Origin: Arthrobacter sp. ZGTC131
GTDB taxonomy: Bacteria > Actinomycetota > Actinomycetes > Actinomycetales > Micrococcaceae
Direction of reading: 5' to 3'
Assembly: GCF_002929275.1 (NCBI RefSeq)
Contig: NZ_PJIK01000001.1
Span: 310,001-374,000, forward strand
Length of the DNA stretch: 64,000 nucleotides
Shown: one piece after another, positions 23,285 to 33,407 of the stretch
Layout: each line of letters starts with the position of its first letter
Numbering within the stretch: position 1 is the first letter of the stretch
The notes under the pieces: generated by a model
Told to the model about the DNA's origin: nothing
What the model saw: the letters and a program-made list of their open reading frames with translations, nothing else
Database searches by the model: none
Position numbers and translations under genes: made by a program

Positions 23285-26272
23285 TTAGCTGCTCGGCGTC
23301 GGCGTCGGCGTGGCGGACGGGGACGTCGGAGTGCTGGCAGTGGGGGTGCCGACGATCCTGGCCTCGGCGTCGACCGCCTTCTGCAACGCTGCGGCCAGCT
23401 TCTTCTGCTGTTCGCCGTAGGCTGCGAAGTCGCCCTTTGCCAGGGCCTCCTGGCCGGCCTTGATAGCGGCGTTGGCTTCGTCCAGGGCTGCCTTTAGTGC
23501 AGCCTTGGCATCGGTTGCGCCGGCCGGCGGAGGCGTTGTGCCGCCTGGCGGGGTGGGCGTCTTCCCGTTGTTGGGGGAGTCCCCTGCCGTGGCGCCCGAA
23601 TCGCCGCCGAACAGCTGGTCGAGCGCCGCGTCCAAGGTGGCCGCGAAGCCGATCTTGTCGCCGAAGGCCACCAGGACCCGCTGGAGCGTGGGATACGACG
23701 TCTCACCCGTTGAGCGAAGGTAGACCGGCTGGATGTACAGCAGGCCACCACCGGCCGGAAGGGTCAGCAGGTTGCCGTTCAGCACGTCGGACGCGCCTTG
23801 CCGCAGCAGGTTCAGTGCCTGCGACACCGTCGGATCAGAGTTGAACTTGTTCTGCGCCTGTCCGGGGCCGGGAACCTGTGCCTCAGGCGGAACCTGAAGG
23901 AGCCGGAGCTGTCCGTAGGTGTCCGCCTTGACGCCCTTCTTGGCGCCGGCGTCTGAATCGGCGGCCAGGAATCCGTAGAGGACGTTGCGGGCGTTGCCGT
24001 CCACTACCTGGGGAATGTAGGACGATGTCAGCTGGAAGGCCGGGGCCTTCTGGTCCGGCATCTGCAGCGACATGTAGAACGGCGGCTGCTTCACCTGTTC
24101 CGAAACGGTGGGATCGTTGGGAACGCTCCACGCGTCGTCGTTCTTGTAGAAGCTCACGGGATCCGTCACGTGGTAACGGCCCAGGAGCTCACGCTGAACC
24201 TTGAACAGGTCCTCCGGGTACCGGACGTGGCTCATGACCGCTGCGGACATCTCCGAGTATGGCTTCAGCGAAGAGGGGAACACCTTCTGCCAGGCCTTCA
24301 GGAGCGGATCCTGGTCGTCCCAGGCGTACAGCGTGACGGAGCCGTCGTAGGCATCCACGGTGGCCTTAACCGAGTTGCGGATGTAGTTGACGGAGCTGTT
24401 GGGCAGCGCCACGTTGCGTCCCGCGGTGGTCTGCGAGTCCGTGGTGGCGTCGGAGAGCTGCTCCTGCTGTGAGTACGGGTAGTACTGGCTGGTGGTGTAA
24501 CCGTCCACAATCCACTTGACCCGGCCATCAACCACGGCTGGGTAAGCGTTGCCGTCGACCGTCAGGTAAGGCGCCACCTTCTGCACGCGCTCCCGCGGGT
24601 TACGCTCGTACAGGATCTGCGAGGCCTCGTTCACGCCGTCAGACAGCAGCAGGTCCGAGGACTGGAACTTGATCGAGTACAGCACCCGGTTGAAGAAGCT
24701 GCCCACGTTCGGGCCGCCGTTTCCGGTGAAGGTGTACTGCGTTTCGCCGCCTTCCCTGGACGCCGGACGGTCCTGTTCGCGGGGCGCTGCGCCTTCCGGC
24801 GCGCCCACGATCGAGTAGTCCGGGGAGTCCTCGCCGAAGTAGATCCGCGGTTCGTAGGTGTCGTCGTTGCCCAGCACGCCCGTGGACGGGATGCCGGACT
24901 GCAGGAACTCCGGCTTGCCGTCTGCGGTGAACTTGTTGCCCTTGGCGGCAACCACGCCGTAGCCGTGGGTGTAGACGATGTGACGGTTCAGCCAGGACTG
25001 CTGATCGGGGCTCAGGCCCTCAGGGTTAAGCTCGCGCACGGCGATGACGGTGTCCTGTACCTTGCCGTCAACCTCGTACCGGTCCACGTTGAGCGCTTTG
25101 GGGAACTGGTAGTACGGGCGGTACTGCTCGAGCTGCGAGAAGGCGTCCGAGATCAGGTTGGGGTCCAGGAGCCGGATGTTGGCCGTGGTCTGGGCGTCCT
25201 TGGTAAGTGCACCGCTGGTGGCCGCTGTGGTGGCGTTATACCGCTCCACCTTGACCTGATCGAGTCCGTACGCCGCACGCGTCATGCCGATGTTGCGCTC
25301 AATGAATTCCCTTTCCAGCGTCTGCTCCGACGGACGCACCTGGAACTGCTGGATGACCCAGGGATAGACGCCGCCGGCCAGGATGGAGGTGATGACCAGC
25401 ATCGCCGTGCCGATAACGGGTAGGCGCCACTTCCCGATGACTGCGGCCACGATGTAGAGGATGGCGACAAGAATGGCTGCCACGGCCAGGATGGCCTTGG
25501 TGGGAATGACGGCGTTGACATCCGTGTACAACGCACCTGCCCACCGGCCGCCGCTGTTCTGCACGGCGGTGTAGCGGTCCAGCCAGAAGTTGACGCCCAG
25601 GAGGATCAGGAACGATGCGCCCGTGACGGCGAGATGGATCTGGGCGGCGCGGCTGGTGAAGATGCCGCGCTCCATGATGCGGATGCTTCCGTACAGGTAG
25701 TGCGTCAGGATGCCGGCGATGCCGGCCACAATGGCGACGCTGATCAGGAATCCGGTGACGAAGCCCAGGAACGGCAGGGTCATCAGGTAGAACCCGATAT
25801 CCAGCCCGAACGCGGGATCGTTCTGGCCGAACGGCTCCTGGTTGAAGAACAGGAGGACCTTCTGCCACTGGCTGGAGGCCGCGCTGCCGGCAAAGAGCCC
25901 GAACAGCACAGGAAGTCCGATCATGACAACGCGGCGCACCGGCTCCAGCTGGGCCTGGTACCGGTTGAGGTTGTCACGGATTTCGGAGTCCGGGGCGTAG
26001 ACGGGCCGGGCGTGGTAGGCGATCCGGATGGCGTAGAAGACGCCGGCGAACATGATGGCAAAGCCAACGGCGAAGATGGCGATCCTGGCGAGGTTTTCCG
26101 TGAGGAACACTTCGAAGAAGCCAAGCTGCTGGTACCAGAGGACGTCCGTCCACACGTTGGCGAAGAAAATGAATCCGACGACAACCAGCGCTACGACAAT
26201 GAGCGTCGGCGTCAAGGCACCGCGCTTTGGCTGGAGTCTTCCGGGCGGGGTGGGGCTGGCAGGACGGGACAA
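23285..26272 (-). CDS. UPF0182 family large membrane protein
   Basis: 995 aa. The N-terminal about 320 residues carry seven transmembrane helices (for example [20 protein letters not shown] and [20 protein letters not shown]). A long extracytoplasmic domain follows, with segments such as [20 protein letters not shown] and [20 protein letters not shown]. The last 110 residues are a Gly/Pro/Thr linker, an Ala/Lys helical stretch and a PTPTPSS tail. Homologue of Rv3193c; function unknown. TTG start with GAGG upstream; a TATGAT -10 on the minus strand is at 26304-26309. Located after the PDZ protease gene, as in mycobacteria. Confidence 0.92.
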   Translation of the reverse strand: MSRPASPTPPGRLQPKRGALTPTLIVVALVVVGFIFFANVWTDVLWYQQLGFFEVFLTENLARIAIFAVGFAIMFAGVFYAIRIAYHARPVYAPDSEIRDNLNRYQAQLEPVRRVVMIGLPVLFGLFAGSAASSQWQKVLLFFNQEPFGQNDPAFGLDIGFYLMTLPFLGFVTGFLISVAIVAGIAGILTHYLYGSIRIMERGIFTSRAAQIHLAVTGASFLILLGVNFWLDRYTAVQNSGGRWAGALYTDVNAVIPTKAILAVAAILVAILYIVAAVIGKWRLPVIGTAMLVITSILAGGVYPWVIQQFQVRPSEQTLEREFIERNIGMTRAAYGLDQVKVERYNATTAATSGALTKDAQTTANIRLLDPNLISDAFSQLEQYRPYYQFPKALNVDRYEVDGKVQDTVIAVRELNPEGLSPDQQSWLNRHIVYTHGYGVVAAKGNKFTADGKPEFLQSGIPSTGVLGNDDTYEPRIYFGEDSPDYSIVGAPEGAAPREQDRPASREGGETQYTFTGNGGPNVGSFFNRVLYSIKFQSSDLLLSDGVNEASQILYERNPRERVQKVAPYLTVDGNAYPAVVDGRVKWIVDGYTTSQYYPYSQQEQLSDATTDSQTTAGRNVALPNSSVNYIRNSVKATVDAYDGSVTLYAWDDQDPLLKAWQKVFPSSLKPYSEMSAAVMSHVRYPEDLFKVQRELLGRYHVTDPVSFYKNDDAWSVPNDPTVSEQVKQPPFYMSLQMPDQKAPAFQLTSSYIPQVVDGNARNVLYGFLAADSDAGAKKGVKADTYGQLRLLQVPPEAQVPGPGQAQNKFNSDPTVSQALNLLRQGASDVLNGNLLTLPAGGGLLYIQPVYLRSTGETSYPTLQRVLVAFGDKIGFAATLDAALDQLFGGDSGATAGDSPNNGKTPTPPGGTTPPPAGATDAKAALKAALDEANAAIKAGQEALAKGDFAAYGEQQKKLAAALQKAVDAEARIVGTPTASTPTSPSATPTPTPSS

Positions 26273-26303
26273 ACTCTGTACCTCATAGCTTTGTCAGTTG
26301 CTG

Positions 26304-26309
26304 ATCATA
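26304..26309 (-). promoter_or_regulatory. Candidate -10 box TATGAT for the UPF0182 gene
   Basis: TATGAT on the minus strand inside an AT-rich tract, about 32 bp upstream of the TTG start. The 182-bp gap after the PDZ protease gene would allow a separate promoter. No clear -35 is present. Confidence 0.4.
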
Positions 26310-26454
26310 TTTTAAGTTTTCATGGTGACAGCCTGCACAGTGCCGGCGCTTGTGGGCGCACCGCACTTGTCAGCTTGCACGGTCCGACGCCCAGCGTGGC
26401 AACGGCTGTCAATACTGCCACGAGTGAAGCCGGGCCATAGTTCCTACGTTTAGT

Positions 26455-27606
26455 CTAGTTGTTTGCGCAGGCAGGAAGACCCGATGTGTCCCCACCTGTT
26501 GCAGCCAGTTCGACCGCACGGCGTGCTTCGTCCAGGTTCTCCACTTTGACCACCTGGAGACCGTCGGGAATATGCCCCGTGACCTCGGCACAGTTCGCTG
26601 CGGGTGCGAGGAACATCGTGGCGCCGGCGGCGCGGGCGCCATGCATCTTCACGGCCACTCCTCCGATGGGCCCAACGTTGCCCTCGGGCGTGATGGTGCC
26701 GGTTCCGGCGATGTGTTTGCCTCCAGTAAGGTCCCCCGGCGTCACGGTATCGACGATTCCCAGGGCGAACATCATTCCGGCGCTGGGGCCGCCCACCTTC
26801 TCGAGGGAGATTTTCACGTCGAACGGGAAGGTGAAGCGGTATTTGAGCAGGACGCCCAGGATGTACCGCCCCGATTCGCTCCGGGACGGCGTTATCGTTT
26901 CCGTGACCTGCTTCCCGCCACGGTCAACGACGACGGCGACCGGCTTGCCTTTGCCGGCGGCCAGGTCCTCCTGGATCACGGTCAGTGACGAAACGGCCTT
27001 GCCGTTGATCGACGTGAAGACGTCCCCCGCCTTGAGCTTGCCCTCAGCGGCGGATCCGTCGGAGAGATCAGCGACTTCCAGTTTTTGCCCGTACGGGATG
27101 TCGAGTTCGTTCAGCGCCGAAGCCACGGCATTCTCCTGCGATGTGGTCATGGCCACCGCGCTCTCCTGCGCCGACTGTTCCTTGGTGACGCCCGTCGGGA
27201 AGATCAGTTCCTGCGGATAAACGGCCTTTGAACCGTCAAGCCAGGCGGCGAAGGCCTCAAAAACGCTGACGGGACCGTTGGGGCCGCCGTCGACGTAGAC
27301 GGTGGTGAGGTCAAGGTTCCCCTTAGCCGGGAACGTTTGGTGACCCGTGACACTGATGACGGGCTTGGCGTTGTCACTGGCCAGGGTGTTGAACGTCGGT
27401 CCGGGAGATTCCACAACGTAAGGGACCGGCAGGACGGCGGCCGTCACGCCCAGTCCGAGGGCGAGGAGTCCGGAGAGCATCATCGTTGAGACCCGGGGGT
27501 CACGGGCCGTCTTGGGCTGGCTGCCCTCTTCCGCGCCGGCCGGTTCGCCGCCGCCGGTGGCAGCCGCTGACTCCTCTGAGGGCTGATCGCCCTTGGTAAT
27601 CGTCAC
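26455..27606 (-). CDS. PDZ-domain, Lon-like (S16) membrane protease
   Basis: 383 aa, YlbL/Rv3194c type. Residues 40-65 are a transmembrane anchor (LSGLLALGLGVTAAVLPVPY), residues 150-240 a PDZ domain (SDGSAAEGKLKAGDVFTSIN), and the C-terminal third a Lon-type protease with the Ser-Lys dyad: Ser in VGGPSAGMMFALGIVD and Lys in IGGVAVKMHGARAAGA. It probably cleaves membrane or exported substrates on the outer face. GTG start at 27606, with GGAGAGG seven bases upstream; an in-frame ATG at 27636 lacks support. Divergent from the zinc metalloprotease gene. Confidence 0.92.
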   Translation of the reverse strand: MTITKGDQPSEESAAATGGGEPAGAEEGSQPKTARDPRVSTMMLSGLLALGLGVTAAVLPVPYVVESPGPTFNTLASDNAKPVISVTGHQTFPAKGNLDLTTVYVDGGPNGPVSVFEAFAAWLDGSKAVYPQELIFPTGVTKEQSAQESAVAMTTSQENAVASALNELDIPYGQKLEVADLSDGSAAEGKLKAGDVFTSINGKAVSSLTVIQEDLAAGKGKPVAVVVDRGGKQVTETITPSRSESGRYILGVLLKYRFTFPFDVKISLEKVGGPSAGMMFALGIVDTVTPGDLTGGKHIAGTGTITPEGNVGPIGGVAVKMHGARAAGATMFLAPAANCAEVTGHIPDGLQVVKVENLDEARRAVELAATGGDTSGLPACANN

Positions 27607-27828
27607 TGAAGGACCTCTCCCCACCGCGTCGTACATCGCGGCACTGTGGCTGCGGCCAGGCGGACAGCCGTGGCGCAGCCTGCAAATATTCCGATTTCTA
27701 ACACTACGCGTCCGGGCCGGGCGAAAGCTCTTTGCCTACAGCGAACGGACCCCCTTTCGGCAGACAGCCGCCCGCCTGCGGGGTAGCGTGAAGGTTGATC
27801 AACAGTCACACCGACGATCGGCGGGATC

Positions 27829-29295
27829 ATGACCTCCAACCCACTCAATCCGCCCAACGGCGACGAAAACCCGAAGGATCCGCTGGCAGAAATGCTGCAG
27901 AACCTCATGGGCGGCAAGGGCATGGGCGACATCGACCCCGCCGAACTGGCGAAGGCGGCCGGGCTCCCCGACGATCCAAATTTGCTGGCCCAGATGTTTT
28001 CACAGGTACAGGCCATGATGAGCGCCCCGTCCGAGGGCCCCGTCAACTGGAAGCTGGCGCACGACAACGCCCGTCGAGTTGCCGCCAGCAGTTCCGATCC
28101 GTCCGTCACAGCGCCGCAGTCCCGCGAGGTTGACGAGGCACTCCGGCTAGCCGAACTGTGGCTGGACCCGGTCACCGACCTGCCAGCCACGGGCCTGATC
28201 GGCCGGGGCTGGTCGCGCGCAGAGTGGGTTGAGGAAACGCTCGGCACCTGGAAGCGGCTGACGGAGCCGGTGGCCAACAGCATCGCCAACGCGTTGTCCA
28301 GCGCCATGACCGAGCAGATGCCGGAAGAAATGAAATCCATGATGGGCGGCGCTTCCTCCATGCTGCAGAACATGGGCGGAGCCATCTTCGGCATGCAGCT
28401 GGGGCAGGCCATCGGTGCACTGTCCGCCGAGGTGGTCAGTTCCACGGACATAGGCGTTCCGCTGGCCGACCTGGAAATGGCGTTGCTTCCGGGCAACGTG
28501 GCGAAGTTCGGCGAGGGGCTCGGCCTTCCCGAGAACGACATCCGGCTGTTCCTTGCTGTCCGCGAGGCAGCCCATGCCCGGCTGTTCGTCCAGGTTCCGT
28601 GGCTGCGTGGGCACCTGCTGGGTGCCATCGAGGCCTACGCGCGCGGCATCCACATTGACACGTCGCGGATTGAAGAGCTCGCCCGGGACCTCGACCCCAG
28701 CAACCCCGAAGGCATTCAGGAGGCCCTGTCGCAGGGCGTCTTCATGCCGCAGCGGACGCCGGCCCAGGAGCAGGCCCTCCAGAAACTGGAGACCGCCCTG
28801 GCCCTGGTTGAAGGATGGGTTGACGAACTCACCGCGGCGGCGACCGAAAAGGTCCTCCCGTCGGCTGGTGCCCTCCGCGAGACCGTCCGGCGCCGCCGCG
28901 CCACCGGCGGCCCGGCCGAGCACGCCTTTGCCTCGCTGGTAGGTCTGGAACTGCGCCCCCGGCGCCTCCGCGAGGCCGCAACGCTGTGGGCGTCGCTGAA
29001 GGAAGAGCGCGGCATTGACGGCCGCGACGCCATCTGGAAGCATCCCGACCTGCTCCCCACAGCCGAGGACCTGGACGACCCCAAGGGCTTCAGCGAACGC
29101 CGCCAGCTCGCCGAAGCCAGCGACAGCGAGGTGGACGACGCGCTTCTGAAGCTCCTGAACGGCGGCTTTGACACCCCCGACGCTGGGACTGCCGAGGAGA
29201 GCGGCGCCGCCGAGGAAAGCGCGTCTTCCGAGGAAAGCGGGCCTGCCGAGGATGAGGGACCCGACGGCACAGCTCCCGGGGCCAAGGACAAGTAG
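27829..29295 (+). CDS. Zinc-dependent metalloprotease, DUF2342/zinicin family
   Basis: 488 aa, Rv3195 homologue. The core includes DIGVPLADLEMALLPGNVAK and the family signature RLFLAVREAAHARLFVQVPW, where the EAAH-type segment stands in for a zinc-binding motif, then LRGHLLGAIEAYARGIHID. N-terminal 50 residues are disordered; the C-terminal 50 are acidic Glu/Ser/Gly-rich. The substrate is unknown; the family is found beside F420-related or repair genes in actinobacteria. It is divergent from the PDZ protease. Shine-Dalgarno support is weak (GGCGGG four bases upstream). Confidence 0.82.
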   Translation: MTSNPLNPPNGDENPKDPLAEMLQNLMGGKGMGDIDPAELAKAAGLPDDPNLLAQMFSQVQAMMSAPSEGPVNWKLAHDNARRVAASSSDPSVTAPQSREVDEALRLAELWLDPVTDLPATGLIGRGWSRAEWVEETLGTWKRLTEPVANSIANALSSAMTEQMPEEMKSMMGGASSMLQNMGGAIFGMQLGQAIGALSAEVVSSTDIGVPLADLEMALLPGNVAKFGEGLGLPENDIRLFLAVREAAHARLFVQVPWLRGHLLGAIEAYARGIHIDTSRIEELARDLDPSNPEGIQEALSQGVFMPQRTPAQEQALQKLETALALVEGWVDELTAAATEKVLPSAGALRETVRRRRATGGPAEHAFASLVGLELRPRRLREAATLWASLKEERGIDGRDAIWKHPDLLPTAEDLDDPKGFSERRQLAEASDSEVDDALLKLLNGGFDTPDAGTAEESGAAEESASSEESGPAEDEGPDGTAPGAKDK

Positions 29296-29329
29296 GACCG
29301 GCCAGCGGGTAGGACCGGCCAGGGGACGG

Positions 29330-29947
29330 TTAGGGGCCGACGGCGGCGGGTAGCCTCGCGGCCTCGGCTTGCCCCTGCTGGTTGTCGGCTGCGGGCAGCC
29401 CGCGGGCCGTGGCAAATGCCACGCCTTCCAGGAAGGCCTTGGCGCGGGCGGTCTCCGGGTAAGCCTCCAGCAGCTTCCAGAAGGCAGCGTTGTGCCCGGC
29501 CACCAGCAGATGCGCCAGCTCATGGAGCAGCACGTAGTCGATGACCCACTGCGGCATCGGGCGGAGCTTGTCTGAAAGCCGGATAGAACCCTCAGCGGGA
29601 GTGGCCGAACCCCAACGCGAGTTCTGGTTGCTGACCCAGCGGACCGACGTCGGCCTTGCCTTGCCGCCCAGGTACGTTGCCGACAGGTGGGCGGCATGGC
29701 CGGCCAGGGCCTCATCCGAGGAGGGACGCCGCCGGCCCTTGCCGTTGGACTGCTTGTCCCCCTGGACCCTGAGCTTCTCCAGCATCCGCCGCACCCATTC
29801 GGCTTCCTGGGCCCTGCTGAAGTTCGCCGGAATCGCCACCACCGCCGTACCGTTCTCCCAGAATGCGGCGACGGTGCGGCGCCGGCGGGCCGACCGGCGC
29901 ACCTCAACGGGGGCGCCGTCGTGCGTCGTCTGCGGCGTGCCGGACAT
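29330..29947 (-). CDS. YgjP/WLM-type zinc metallopeptidase (DUF45, M48-like)
   Basis: 205 aa. The zinc motif HELAH is in WVIDYVLLHELAHLLVAGHN near residue 145, followed by NAAFWKLLEAYPETARAK, the typical YgjP end. Upstream, SVRWVSNQNSRWGSATPAEG is the conserved family box. Members are predicted metalloproteases of unknown substrate. The ATG at 29947 overlaps the uvrD2 stop by one base (TGATG), indicating translational coupling to the helicase gene. Longer upstream frames lie within uvrD2 and are rejected. Confidence 0.85.
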   Translation of the reverse strand: MSGTPQTTHDGAPVEVRRSARRRRTVAAFWENGTAVVAIPANFSRAQEAEWVRRMLEKLRVQGDKQSNGKGRRRPSSDEALAGHAAHLSATYLGGKARPTSVRWVSNQNSRWGSATPAEGSIRLSDKLRPMPQWVIDYVLLHELAHLLVAGHNAAFWKLLEAYPETARAKAFLEGVAFATARGLPAADNQQGQAEAARLPAAVGP

Positions 29948-32079
29948 CAGAGCGCGGTGCTTTCCACCAGGACCGCGAGGACGGCTTCGCCGTACTTCTC
30001 CAGTTTGGAGGGGCCGACGCCCGCGAGACCCGCCAGTTCCTCCAGCGACGCCGGCCGGGCCTCGGCAATGGCCGTGAGGGTTGCGTCGGTGAAGACCACG
30101 AAGGCCGGAACCTCCGCTGACAGGGCCACTTCCTTGCGCCACTCACGGAGCGCGTTGAAGGTCTGCTCCTCGTAAGTGGGCGGGCACTGGCTGCAGCGGC
30201 CCACTTTCCGTTCCGCACCGCTGGCCAGCATGCTGCCGCACACCCGGCAGGACGCGGGCGCGGCCGCCTTCCGCCGGGGCACGGCGCCCTTGCCGCGTGC
30301 GCTCGACGTGGCGACGGAGTCCGGCCGGAGCCCGTCCAGGAAGCGTGACGGTTTCCGGTTGGCGCGGCCGCCCGGTGTCCGTGCGGTGGACCAGGACAGT
30401 GCCAGGTGCTCGCGAGCCCGGGTGATGCCGACGTAGAGCAGGCGGCGTTCCTCGTCCACGGCTTCCGGGGTGTCGGCGAAGGAGATGGGCATGAGCCCTT
30501 CGCTCAGCCCCACCAGGAACACGGCATCCCACTCCAGGCCCTTGGCGGCGTGCAGCGACGCCAGCGTGACGCCCTGCACCGTGGGCGCGTGCTGGGCCAG
30601 CGACCGCTCCTGGAGCTCGTTGACAAAATCCGAGAGGCTGAAGTCCGGGCCGCGGCTCAGCACGAGCTCATCCGCCAAGGCCACCAGCGCAGCAAGGGAT
30701 TCCCAGCGCTCCCGCAGGGCGCCTCCGCTGTGGGGCGCGGAGTCCGTGTAGCCGAGCGAGGCAACGATGTCGCGGACGAGCTGGCCCAGCGGCTGCGGCG
30801 CGGACTCCGCGACGGCGCGGGTGGCCGCGCGCAGCTGGAGGATGGCGTCCCGCACCTCCTTGCGTGCGAAGAAACGCTCGCCGCCGCGCAGCTGGTAGCC
30901 GATTCCCGCGGAGGCCAGCGCCTGTTCGTACGCCTCGGACTGGCCGTTGGTGCGGAACAGGATGGCAATCTCACTGGCTGGCGTGCCGGCGTCGAGCAGG
31001 CCGCGGATCTTGCCGGCCACGGTGGCCGCCTCTGCTTCATCGTCCGAGCACTCGGTGAACTGCGGCGCCGGTCCGGCATTCCGCTGGGCAACGAGCTTCA
31101 GCGGCGCGGCCCAGGCGGCGTCTGCGACGGGGCCTCCGCTGCGGCGGGCCGCCAGCAGGTCATTGGCCAGCTTCACCACCTGGGGCGTTGAACGGTAATC
31201 GCGGATCAGCTTGACCACGTTCGCGTTCGGGTACAGGGCCTTGAAGCCGAGCAGATGGCGCGGAGATGCACCGGTGAAGGAATAGATGGTCTGGCTGGCG
31301 TCGCCCACCACACACAGTTCATCCCGGCCGCCCAGCCAGAGCTCCAGGAGGCGTTGCTGCAGCGGTGACACGTCCTGGTACTCGTCCACGACGAAATGCC
31401 GATACTGTTCGCGCACCGTGGCAGCGACCTTCGGGTCCTCCTGCAGGATGCCCACGGTGATCAGCAGGACGTCTTCGAAGTCGATCACGTTCCTGTCGGT
31501 CTTGACATCCTCGTAGGACTGGAAGACCCTGGCCACGGCTGTGAGGTCGAAGCCTCCCGGGTTGCCGCGGTCCTGGGCGTTTTCCAGATAGTTGGCCGGC
31601 GTCAGCATGGACACCTTGGCCCACTCGATCTCCGACGCCAAATCCCTGATGGAGGCCCGGTCCGTGCTCAGCCGGAGCCGGCGCGCGGCCTCGGCGATCA
31701 TCTGTGCCTTGTGGTCCAAGAGGTTTGGCAGCGTCCCGCCGACCGCCTGCGGCCAGAAAAACTGGAGCTGCCGGAGCGCCGCGGCGTGGAAGGTCCGGGC
31801 CTGGACATTACCCACCCCGAGGTCGCGCAGCCTGCTGCGCATTTCGGCGGCGGCACGTGCCGTGAAGGTCACGGCCAGCAGCCGCTGCGGACTGTAGACC
31901 CCGGAGTGCACCCCGTACGCGATCCGGTGCGTGATGGCACGGGTCTTACCGGTTCCGGCCCCCGCGAGGACGCACAGCGGGCCGGTGAGGGTGCTGGCCA
32001 CCTCCCGCTGCTCGGCGTCGAGGCCACCGAGGATGCGGTCCTCCAGGGAGTCGTTGCCTTCAGGAATTTCTGTAGTCAC
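29947..32079 (-). CDS. uvrD2: ATP-dependent DNA helicase UvrD2
   Basis: 710 aa superfamily 1A helicase. Walker A is LAGAGTGKTRAI near residue 40; motif II is VDEYQDVSPLQQRLLELW; motif III GDASQTIYSFTGA; motifs V and VI ASLHAAKGLEWDAVFLVGLS and LLYVGITRAREHLALSW. A C-terminal four-cysteine module (CRVCG and CSQC, about residues 618-642) and an HRDC domain (VFTDATLTAIAEARPASLEE) are exactly the layout of mycobacterial UvrD2. It unwinds DNA 3' to 5' in repair. Coupled to the YgjP-type gene after it and close to nudC. Confidence 0.94.
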   Translation of the reverse strand: MTTEIPEGNDSLEDRILGGLDAEQREVASTLTGPLCVLAGAGTGKTRAITHRIAYGVHSGVYSPQRLLAVTFTARAAAEMRSRLRDLGVGNVQARTFHAAALRQLQFFWPQAVGGTLPNLLDHKAQMIAEAARRLRLSTDRASIRDLASEIEWAKVSMLTPANYLENAQDRGNPGGFDLTAVARVFQSYEDVKTDRNVIDFEDVLLITVGILQEDPKVAATVREQYRHFVVDEYQDVSPLQQRLLELWLGGRDELCVVGDASQTIYSFTGASPRHLLGFKALYPNANVVKLIRDYRSTPQVVKLANDLLAARRSGGPVADAAWAAPLKLVAQRNAGPAPQFTECSDDEAEAATVAGKIRGLLDAGTPASEIAILFRTNGQSEAYEQALASAGIGYQLRGGERFFARKEVRDAILQLRAATRAVAESAPQPLGQLVRDIVASLGYTDSAPHSGGALRERWESLAALVALADELVLSRGPDFSLSDFVNELQERSLAQHAPTVQGVTLASLHAAKGLEWDAVFLVGLSEGLMPISFADTPEAVDEERRLLYVGITRAREHLALSWSTARTPGGRANRKPSRFLDGLRPDSVATSSARGKGAVPRRKAAAPASCRVCGSMLASGAERKVGRCSQCPPTYEEQTFNALREWRKEVALSAEVPAFVVFTDATLTAIAEARPASLEELAGLAGVGPSKLEKYGEAVLAVLVESTAL

Positions 32080-32201
32080 TTCTGCTGCTCAGTCGATGGG
32101 ATGGAAGGAGTGCTGACGCCGGGAGAGAATTCCGGGGCTGACGGCGCTGATGTCACTGCGGCGGGGCCGGCCCGGAGCGATCCGCTGCGCGTCCGTCCCG
32201 G

Positions 32202-33254
32202 TCATTCGTTGGCTGGCCGGTCCTGGATGACGCCGCCGTACCAGTGCTCGATCAGGGACCGTGCGATGGAGAGCCTGGTGGAGATGACAATCTCGCCGCT
32301 CAGCACAGCCGCCTGGAGTTCCTCCCGGCTGAACCACCGGGCACGGGTGACCTCAACGCCGTCGGGCTTTGCCTCGGAATCATCAGTGACCGCGGTGAAA
32401 CCGAGCATGAGCGACGCCGGGAAGGGCCATGCCTGGGATCCGAGGTACTGGCAAGCCCTGACGCGCACGCCCACTTCCTCGTGGATTTCACGGACCACCG
32501 CCTGCTCGAGCGACTCCCCCGGCTCCACGAAGCCGGCAAGCGTTGAGTAGTTCTTGGCATCGAGGGGCCCGCCGCCGCCAAGGAGCAGGCGGTCGTCCGG
32601 CCCCACCACTGTGACGATGATCGCGGGATCTGTCCGGGGATAGTGTTCGGAGTTGTCAACCGGGCAGCGGCGGACCCATCCCCCGGTCTCCACCGTGGTC
32701 GGGGCCCCGCACCGGGGGCAGTGGGTATGGCTGGCGTGCCAGTTGGCGATGGCGCTGGCCTCAACGAAAAGGGCCGTGTGGGTCGGATCCAGACGTGCGG
32801 CGACGTCGCGGAACCCCTCCCAGATGGCGCCCGAAGCAAGCCCCGCGGTGCCGGGATCGACCGGCGCGGGCAGGATGAACAGCAGGATCTCCGTCCCTGC
32901 CGGCAGGTCCGAGTTCTCCAGCGCAGAGCCCAGGTAGACAATGAGCGAGGGACCGGAGTCTGCACCCCTGAGCCGGTCCAGCAACGGGGTGGCGTCTGTC
33001 AGGACAAGGGCATCGTTGTGAATGAGGGCGTGCTTGCCGGAAAGGACCATGGCCTGGGTGCCGCCGCGGGCCAGCAGGTCTTCGACGAGGCTCGGTTTCA
33101 TCCGTTCAACGGATCCGCGGTTCACCACTGCCGGGCGCACCGGCAGCACGGTGTCGAAAAGATGGTTTGCCGGCAAATCACCCTTGGACAGCTGATTTTC
33201 CGGCGACTGGCCCAACTGCTGACTGACCGGCGCAGCGGCCTCCGCGTGACTCAT
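32202..33254 (-). CDS. nudC: NAD+/NADH diphosphatase (NudC type)
   Basis: 350 aa Nudix hydrolase. It has the NudC N-terminal region, a four-Cys zinc site (HCPRCGAPT and RRCPVDN, near residues 178-200), the Nudix box GFVEPGESLEQAVVREIHEE near residue 245, and SQAWPFPAS, a close match to the NADH-diphosphatase signature SQPWPFPxS. It hydrolyses NAD(H) to NMN(H) and AMP and may remove NAD caps from RNA. Divergent from the kinase-like gene. The synteny with uvrD2 matches M. tuberculosis Rv3198c-Rv3199c. Confidence 0.93.
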   Translation of the reverse strand: MSHAEAAAPVSQQLGQSPENQLSKGDLPANHLFDTVLPVRPAVVNRGSVERMKPSLVEDLLARGGTQAMVLSGKHALIHNDALVLTDATPLLDRLRGADSGPSLIVYLGSALENSDLPAGTEILLFILPAPVDPGTAGLASGAIWEGFRDVAARLDPTHTALFVEASAIANWHASHTHCPRCGAPTTVETGGWVRRCPVDNSEHYPRTDPAIIVTVVGPDDRLLLGGGGPLDAKNYSTLAGFVEPGESLEQAVVREIHEEVGVRVRACQYLGSQAWPFPASLMLGFTAVTDDSEAKPDGVEVTRARWFSREELQAAVLSGEIVISTRLSIARSLIEHWYGGVIQDRPANE

Positions 33255-33373
33255 GTATCCACCGTACTGACTCGGGGTGACAATTCACATTTCCGGCAGG
33301 TGCCGGGCGGCCCTCCTTCGGCGGCGGGAAGCTCTTATTTCGGCTGGATCTCAAGACTCGCCGCGACACATCG

Positions 33374-33401
33374 TTGTCTTGAACGTCAGTCAATCTACCG
33401 T
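33374..33401 (+). promoter_or_regulatory. Promoter of the kinase-like gene (TTGTCT - 16 bp - TACCGT)
   Basis: -35 TTGTCT at 33374-33379, -10 TACCGT at 33396-33401, then GGAAGC and the GTG start at 33408. Six-base gap and no Shine-Dalgarno, so the transcript is probably leaderless. Confidence 0.5.
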
Positions 33402-33407
33402 GGAAGC

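Noticed and set aside
28147-29907. Minus-strand open frame of about 586 codons opposite the zinc metalloprotease
   Set aside because: Composition is Arg/Ala/Gly-rich shadow of the conserved plus-strand gene.
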